From: Bifidobacteriaceae bacterium | GTDB taxonomy: Bacteria; Actinomycetota; Actinomycetes; Actinomycetales; WQXJ01 | DNA: 20,109 nucleotides | Reading direction: 5' to 3' | Assembly: GCA_031278675.1 (NCBI GenBank) | Contig: JAITJY010000309.1 | Span: 1-20,109, forward strand | Shown: positions 16,055 through 20,109 of the stretch, piece after piece | How the letters are laid out: each line of letters begins with the position of its first letter | How positions within the stretch are numbered: the stretch's first letter is position 1 | The notes under the pieces: model-generated | What the model was told of the DNA's origin: nothing | What the model saw: the letters and a program-made list of their open reading frames with translations, nothing else | The model's database searches: none | Position numbers and translations under genes: made by a program

Positions 16055-17989
16055 TTAGCCCCACCGGACGGGTTGGGTTAGGCGCGGTGGCGCTTCGTCC
16101 TCTTGCAGTTGGTCGCGGGGGGCCACGGGTGGCGCCCAGGCCTCCGGTGGTCCTGACCGGTTGGCCGATGCCGCGCCAGCCCCGCCGTCTTGCACCTCCG
16201 GCGGGCGTTGGGCCGGCACAGCGGGAGGTGGTGGACCAGCATCGGGCTGCGCGGGGCGCGGTCCCCGACGAGACGGGAGCGGCGGGCCCCCCGGGGCCGA
16301 CGGGCGGTGAATTGGCACAAAACCACGCGGCGAACCTGCCTCAGGCTGCGCCGGTTGCGCACCCTGCCGAGACGGGAGTGGCGGCCCAACCGGGGCTGGC
16401 GCTGCGCGCTGGAAGGGCACGCCGAGAGGCGGCGGAGCTTCCGCCGGCGGCGCCGGTGGCCAATCCAGACGGGACGGGAGCGGCGCGCTGCCCGGGGCTG
16501 GCGCGTGCTGGACGGGCACAGCGCTAGGCGGCGGGGCGGCATCGGGCTGCGGCGGTCGGGCACCCGGACGGGACGGAAGCGGCGCGCTGCCCGGGGCTGG
16601 CGCGTGCTGGACGGGCACAGCGGTAGGCGGCGGAACGGCATCGGACTGCGGAGGTCGGGCACCCGGACGGGACGGAAGCGGCGGGCCGCCCGGGGCTGGC
16701 GCGTGCTGGACGGGCACAGCGGTAGGCGGCGGAACGGCATCGGACTGCGGAGGCGGAGGCGCTACGGGAGGCGGTGGCGCCGGTGGAGCCCACGGCGATG
16801 CCTGGGGGCGCTGTCCCGCCGCTGGGCTGGCCTGGCTGACCTGGTTTACTGGACCAGCGGGGTTGACCTGGGCGAGCGGATTCACCGGCGTGGCCGGGTT
16901 TACCGGAGTGGCCGGATGCACTGGGCGGACCTGGTTGACCCGGTTCGGCGGAGTGTATCTGGGGGCGGGCGAACGTTGCTGACCGGACTGGCTCAGATTC
17001 TCGAGGTGCCCCACCTGGTTGATCTGCCGGGCAGGGAAGGCTCCGCTCGCTTGCGCCGGAGGCGCAGTGAATCCCAGGGCAACCGGCGCATCCCCTGGCG
17101 CAGATGGCCTACCAGGCAAGATCGGCTCGCTCAGTTTCGGCAAGTCAGCAGTAGTCGGGGAGTATTCGCCGTTCAAAGGGCCGGTGCCGCGGATGGAGCC
17201 AACCGGGCGGGAGGCGACTGGGGCGGGGTTCGGCCAACCCGGGGGCGGGCCAGGGATCAGCGACACTGTCGGCGGTTCGTTCCGCGCGCGGCCGCGCAGA
17301 GTGCGGACCAAAACAATCGCGAAGACCACAGCCACGACCCCGATCACCGCGAGCAGCGGCCAGCCTATCAACGGCGTGGCCCGCGCCACGGCCGATAGTT
17401 CTGTGACCTCGCCAATCCGCGGGTGGAAAGTGATTGTCCGTCCGTTGATTGTGCCGTTACCAGACCTGACGTTTCCGGGGAACTTGAAGATGATTTCGAT
17501 GGTCGCTTCGCCCATCTCGGTCTTGATCCTCTGAGCGAGCGCTTGAAGCCAGATGTTAGTCAGGTCGACACTGCCAGACAAAACGAATTCAGATCCGACC
17601 TTATCCACGGTGACCGAGAACATATCATCTTCCCGCTCCAAGATGGCCGTCGACACCAATTCGTCGTTGGCGGCCTTGAGCCCCAAGGCGTAACCCGGTT
17701 CTTCGTAATCCGTGAGCGTGCCCGTGAAGTATGGGTTACCCGCGAACGCCTGGCCAGCTTGTTCACGGACCATAGTGATAGCCCCGGCGCGGGTCGTCCC
17801 TTCGTCTTCAGCCAACTGGTCAATCATCGCGTCGTCGAACAGCATGACGGCGCTGGCGTCCATCATTTCGTCTGCTTTCACGTCATATTCGACAACGAAC
17901 TTGCCGCAAGCACTGAGACCCAAGGCCAGGCCGAGCGTCAGAACAGTGGCCACCACGGGCCGCAGCGCGCGGGGAAAAGCGTTCGCCAT
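16055..17989 (-). CDS. LppM-domain lipoprotein with TM helix and Pro-rich repeat tail
   Basis: From ATG 17989 the product is 644 aa. A lipobox LSAC (Cys28) ends the signal peptide LRPVVATVLTLGLALGLSAC, so it is predicted to be lipid-anchored outside the cell. Residues 30-200 (FVVEYDVKADEMMDASAVML and on) match the LppM-type ectodomain known from mycobacteria (Rv2171-like). A TM helix follows at about 207-230 (WPLLAVIGVVAVVFAIVLV), with Arg-rich RTLRGRAR after it, so the tail is cytoplasmic. That tail (237-644) is Pro-rich, with VNPATPVNP-type repeats and then about six 33-aa repeats. A TTG further upstream keeps the frame open, but the ATG gives a standard signal peptide. CACAAT about 7 bases upstream hints at a leaderless transcript. 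Confidence 0.85.
   Translation of the reverse strand: MANAFPRALRPVVATVLTLGLALGLSACGKFVVEYDVKADEMMDASAVMLFDDAMIDQLAEDEGTTRAGAITMVREQAGQAFAGNPYFTGTLTDYEEPGYALGLKAANDELVSTAILEREDDMFSVTVDKVGSEFVLSGSVDLTNIWLQALAQRIKTEMGEATIEIIFKFPGNVRSGNGTINGRTITFHPRIGEVTELSAVARATPLIGWPLLAVIGVVAVVFAIVLVRTLRGRARNEPPTVSLIPGPPPGWPNPAPVASRPVGSIRGTGPLNGEYSPTTADLPKLSEPILPGRPSAPGDAPVALGFTAPPAQASGAFPARQINQVGHLENLSQSGQQRSPAPRYTPPNRVNQVRPVHPATPVNPATPVNPLAQVNPAGPVNQVSQASPAAGQRPQASPWAPPAPPPPVAPPPPQSDAVPPPTAVPVQHAPAPGGPPLPSRPGARPPQSDAVPPPTAVPVQHAPAPGSAPLPSRPGARPPQPDAAPPPSAVPVQHAPAPGSAPLPSRLDWPPAPPAEAPPPLGVPFQRAAPAPVGPPLPSRQGAQPAQPEAGSPRGFVPIHRPSAPGGPPLPSRRGPRPAQPDAGPPPPAVPAQRPPEVQDGGAGAASANRSGPPEAWAPPVAPRDQLQEDEAPPRLTQPVRWG
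16150..16790 (-). repeat. 99-bp (33-aa) Pro-rich tandem repeats in the lipoprotein gene
   Basis: Three close copies are spaced exactly 99 bases apart (the ATCGG.CTGCGG landmark at 16541, 16640 and 16739). About three diverged copies continue toward the 3' end of the gene. Each encodes a unit with PLPSRPGARPPQSDA, PPPTAVPVQHAPAPG and neighbours. The 99-base period keeps the frame. Confidence 0.9.
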
Positions 17990-18022
17990 TCGGCCATTGT
18001 GCCAGGCCCGCACGCCGTCCAA

Positions 18023-18358
18023 AGCCGGACAGGAGTCCGGTAGGCCAGGCTTGGCGAGCGGCGCGGCTGCGGCGCGCCGAGAGCCCGTTTACGCCGGACG
18101 AGCAGGTCACGGCCACATTTGGGGCTATCGGTGCCCCACGGATCGCCGTCCACGCAGGTAAGTCGGCCACCCCAAGCCCCCAGGTAAAGAGTTGGAAACA
18201 ATTCGCTAAGAGCGTAGTCCCGTCAGGCAGCGCCCGATGCCGTCCGGTTTTGACGGCTGACCAGGGACTTTGGGTGCAGGCACGGGGTTGTTTCTGCTGG
18301 CCCGCACTCGGTTCCAGGAGCGTTCCGCAGATAAAGACTTGGACCTGCTCGGCCTGGA
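18023..18358. other. Intergenic region, no supported gene
   Basis: Open frames here lack ribosome binding sites and family patterns. One small hairpin, CCGGAC-AGGA-GTCCGG (18025-18040), lies just upstream of the lipoprotein gene. A minus-strand frame containing VFICGTLLEPSAGQ has faint resemblance to gamma-glutamylcyclotransferases but does not continue as one. Confidence 0.4.
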
Positions 18359-18490
18359 CCAATCCGCCCGGCGATTAGGTGACGTTTAGCCGCTGCGGCC
18401 CGCTCGGGCGGGGCGCGGCGCGGCGGGCGGGGCGCGGCGCGGCGGGCGGCCCGAACCAATCCGCCCGGCGATCAGGTGACGTTTAGCCGC
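18359..18490. repeat. Direct duplication of the methyltransferase 3' end around a GC minisatellite
   Basis: A 35-base segment at 18456-18490, covering the last codons and stop of the methyltransferase gene, recurs at 18359-18393 with one difference (GATTAGG versus GATCAGG). Between them a 19-base GC-only unit (GGGCGGGGCGCGGCGCGGC) is repeated twice. This suggests tandem duplication, with the stop lost in the outer copy. Confidence 0.85.
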
Positions 18491-19326
18491 CGTCGCATCA
18501 CCGCTATCGCCTCCGGGTTGTTGTCCACCATGATGAACCGCCGGCCCAGGGCGCCGGCCACGGCGCCCGTGGTGCCGCTCCCAGCGAAGAAATCGAGCAC
18601 CCAATCGCCCTCACGGCTAGAAGCCTGAATAATCCGCCGGAGAACACCTTCCGGCTTTTGTGTGGCGTAGCCAGTTTTCTCCCGGCCGGTCGGCGAGACA
18701 ATCGTGTGCCACCAGACATCGGTCGGGAGTTTGCCCAGCGCAGCTTTTTCGGGTGTCACCAATCCGGGCGCCATATACGGTTCGCGGTCTACCGCGCCAG
18801 CGTCAAAAACGTAGTTTTTCGGGTCTTTGACATAAACCAAGATATTGTCATGCTTAGCAGGCCAACGCGACTTGCTTCGCGCGCCGTAATCATAGGCCCA
18901 GATAATCTCATTGAGGAAGCTCGCCCGCCCGAACAAGGCGTCTAACAGGACTTTGGCATAGTGGACCTCGCGGTAATCCAGGTGCAAATAGAGTGTGCCA
19001 TCCGGCGCGAGCACCCGCCAGGCCTCATCCAAACGCGGCTCCAAGAACCCCCAATAGTCCGCGAAGACGTCATCGTACGCTGTCACCTGTCCCTTCACCG
19101 TGCCATACGACTCTCCCTTGAACCCGATCCGCGAACCATTCTCCCCGCCCGCTGAGCGCGGCGTGGTGATCGACTGTCGCTTTTGCACCCGGCCGGTATT
19201 GAACGGCGGATCAATATAAATCAACCGCACGGCCTCATCCGGCAAAGTGCGCAAAACCGCCAAATTATCCGCTTCAATCACCAGGTTGGGGCCGTCGGCG
19301 TGCCACGGCAAACCAAATCGAGTCAC
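18472..19326 (-). CDS. Site-specific DNA methyltransferase (beta-class N4/N6 amino-MTase)
   Basis: The 284-aa protein has catalytic motif IV DPPF at residues 39-42 (LIYIDPPFNTG) near the N-terminus. The AdoMet-binding motif I, VLDFFAGSGTTG (243-254), is near the C-terminus, so the order IV to I marks the beta class (Mod-like, adenine-N6 or cytosine-N4). YATQKPEGVLRRII is the usual motif X region. DYWGFLEPRLDEAWRVLAPDG and LYLHLDYRE are also typical. The start is GTG 19326, with no clear ribosome binding site. No restriction subunit or specificity gene adjoins it, so it appears orphan, with regulatory or defensive methylation possible. Its 3' end is partly duplicated downstream. Confidence 0.93.
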   Translation of the reverse strand: MTRFGLPWHADGPNLVIEADNLAVLRTLPDEAVRLIYIDPPFNTGRVQKRQSITTPRSAGGENGSRIGFKGESYGTVKGQVTAYDDVFADYWGFLEPRLDEAWRVLAPDGTLYLHLDYREVHYAKVLLDALFGRASFLNEIIWAYDYGARSKSRWPAKHDNILVYVKDPKNYVFDAGAVDREPYMAPGLVTPEKAALGKLPTDVWWHTIVSPTGREKTGYATQKPEGVLRRIIQASSREGDWVLDFFAGSGTTGAVAGALGRRFIMVDNNPEAIAVMRRRLNVT

Positions 19327-19334
19327 AACAACTC

Positions 19335-19514
19335 ATGCTACCCAGCGGGCCTGGCAGGCCCGTGAATGAACCGGATTCCCGGACCAAACCCGCGCCTGCC
19401 TTCCGCGTTTTTGCTGGTCAGCGCGCCGCCGTGGTCGAAGACCGCGTCGTCGACGGTGAGGCCGGCGAGGTGGTGGTCAAGGGGCAACCCGGAGCGGCGC
19501 AGCCGCCGCTATGA
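19335..19514 (+). CDS. Small 59-aa ORF, hypothetical
   Basis: A short frame from ATG 19335 to TGA 19512-19514, too short for routine prediction. The product reads MLPSGPGRPVNEPDSRTKPA followed by PAFRVFAGQRAAVVEDRVVD and a Gly/Val-rich end (GEAGEVVVKGQPG). The composition looks protein-like (a basic linker, then a beta-rich stretch), but no ribosome binding site was seen and no family is recognised. It is divergent from the methyltransferase with 8 bases between start codons. A GTG at 19362 is an alternative start. It could be chance. Confidence 0.25.
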   Translation: MLPSGPGRPVNEPDSRTKPAPAFRVFAGQRAAVVEDRVVDGEAGEVVVKGQPGAAQPPL

Positions 19515-19689
19515 GTCGCTGGACACACCACACCAGGCCAGCCCGAATTCGCCCTCCACCGACCCTACTGACTCCAACACTGCCCTCATCTCCCTCACAA
19601 TGCTCACCCTCTCAGGCCACCCGCCCACCCCAGGGCTCTTGGCAGAGTCCGCTGGTTGGGATTGCGGGGTGTTGCCGCGCCGACTGTGT
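19515..19689. other. Stretch without a confident gene; possible remnant on minus strand
   Basis: A minus-strand frame ending at TAG 19509-19511 contains REMRAVLESVGSVEGEFGLA followed by WCGVSSDS, which looks like the start of a real protein. GGGAG lies just before an in-frame ATG. It stops after about 30 residues. It could be the truncated 5' end of a lost gene, perhaps of the DUF222/13E12 type; this is a weak impression only. Confidence 0.25.
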
Positions 19690-19719
19690 GGCGGCTCCGG
19701 TGGTCGCACCGGAGCCGCC
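19690..19719 (+). terminator. Strong GC hairpin (12-bp perfect stem)
   Basis: GGCGGCTCCGGT (19690-19701) and ACCGGAGCCGCC (19708-19719) pair perfectly around GGTCGC. No U-tract follows on either strand, as is common for actinobacterial terminators. It lies in a region without confident genes and may insulate the methyltransferase side from the repeat cluster to the right. Confidence 0.5.
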
Positions 19720-19799
19720 GATTGACGACTCGTGTTCAGTGGGGACCAGGGCGGACCAGGACAAGACCCGGAATGAAATCTGCCCCTGGGCGCTGACCA

Positions 19800-20069
19800 G
19801 GAGATAAATTGCAACACTCGACGCGGCTGGGGCCGCGATGGGCTCGCCGAGCGTGCCAACTCGTCGGCTTGCGGCCGCGATGGGCCCGCCGGGCGGGCCG
19901 ACTCGTCGGTTTGGGGCCGCGAGTGTTTCAATTTATCTCCTGGGTTTCGTCGAGTGTTTCAATTTATCTCCGCCCCTCAGCGTCACCGCAGGTCAGAGCC
20001 TTGGGCTTGGTTGGGCTGGAGATAAATTGAAACACTCGCCACCGGAAAGGAGATAAATTGAAACACTCG
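19800..20069. repeat. Five copies of a 21-bp AT-rich repeat in mirror layout
   Basis: The unit GGAGATAAATTGAAACACTC plus a final G occurs forward at 19800-19820 (one mismatch, GCAAC), 20018-20038 and 20049-20069. It occurs inverted at 19920-19940 and 19951-19971. The two inverted copies and the last two forward copies each have a 31-base period (10-base spacers), separated by a unique 46-base core (19972-20017), so the block is symmetrical. The unit is much AT-richer than its context. Each contains GGAG followed by ATAAA and TTG, a possible ribosome binding site and start reading MKHS. Confidence 0.92.
19831..19920. repeat. 42-bp minisatellite between the first two AT-rich repeats
   Basis: GGCCGCGATGGG begins at 19831 and 19873, and the GGCCGC start of a third copy lies at 19915, giving a 42-base period and about two full units. 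The period keeps frame; read on the minus strand it gives 14-aa units around SRPQADELARSASP, in phase with the TTG of the 19920-19940 copy. Confidence 0.8.
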
Positions 20070-20109
20070 ACGCCGCAGACAGCACCAGGCGCGGGCCGAC
20101 TTTGCTCAA

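Noticed and set aside
16190..17398. Long plus-strand open frame opposite the lipoprotein gene
   Set aside because: It is an Arg/Gly-rich shadow of the Pro-rich repeats; the minus frame has the lipobox, TM helix and domain.
17883..18362. Minus frame with VFICGTLLEPSAGQ, resembling a gamma-glutamylcyclotransferase start
   Set aside because: The similarity covers only about 12 residues, key downstream residues are not seen, and the frame runs into the lipoprotein gene in another phase.
19800..20069. CRISPR array
   Set aside because: Spacers are only 10 bases, copies occur in both orientations, and no cas gene is seen.

Overview
The window is GC-rich chromosomal DNA from a high-GC Gram-positive (Actinomycetota). 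The best evidence is the dnaK-grpE-dnaJ-hspR operon with HAIR operators (CTTGAGT-N7-ACTCAAG type), a TGTGA-N6-TCACA Crp/GlxR-type site upstream, frequent GTG/TTG starts, and an LppM-like lipoprotein. Genus cannot be fixed from sequence alone. No tRNA, rRNA or CRISPR array was seen.

Left part (1-4102, minus strand). At the edge is the 5' end of a DUF2975-type membrane protein behind two TATCG-N5-CGATA-like operators. A long imperfect hairpin (304-370) and a 101-aa orphan gene follow. Next is a tightly overlapped four-gene operon, read right to left: a ribbon-helix-helix protein (3971-3747), a two-TM protein (3747-3250), a 463-aa protein with a nucleoside-deoxyribosyltransferase/TIR-like SFGTG...E patch (3244-1853), and an ImmA/IrrE HEFAH metallopeptidase (1856-1005). 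Its promoter carries an array of ATACGGC/GCCGTAT half-sites, one palindrome lying exactly in the -35/-10 spacer. This is the best candidate for an undescribed system: regulator, membrane partner, possible nucleotide enzyme, protease. Defence or stress signalling is inference only.

Middle (4385-12555, plus strand). The heat-shock operon has two HAIR elements bracketing a likely promoter. DnaJ is the zinc-finger-less form and GrpE has a long disordered N-terminus. HspR overlaps dnaJ and closes the autoregulatory loop. An 11-bp stem-loop separates it from a 1206-aa SWIM-SNF2 helicase-like ATPase with a 24-aa Gly-rich tandem repeat inserted between its ATPase halves.

Right part (12566-20109). 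A second ImmA/IrrE peptidase lacks the usual N-terminal HTH and has a 24-bp near-perfect palindrome at its start. It is divergent from a secreted/three-TM coiled-coil protein. Two toxin-antitoxin modules (RHH antitoxin-MazF and FitA-like-VapC) are fused into one overlapping minus-strand string, and the FitA-like antitoxin looks internally shortened. A frameshifted, internally deleted uvrB fragment lies upstream, followed by a 644-aa LppM-domain lipoprotein with about six 33-aa Pro-rich repeats and an orphan beta-class DNA methyltransferase whose 3' end is partly duplicated downstream. The last 300 bases hold five AT-rich copies of one 21-bp repeat in a mirror-symmetrical layout with a 31-bp period, next to a 42-bp minisatellite. 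They match no repeat family I can name.
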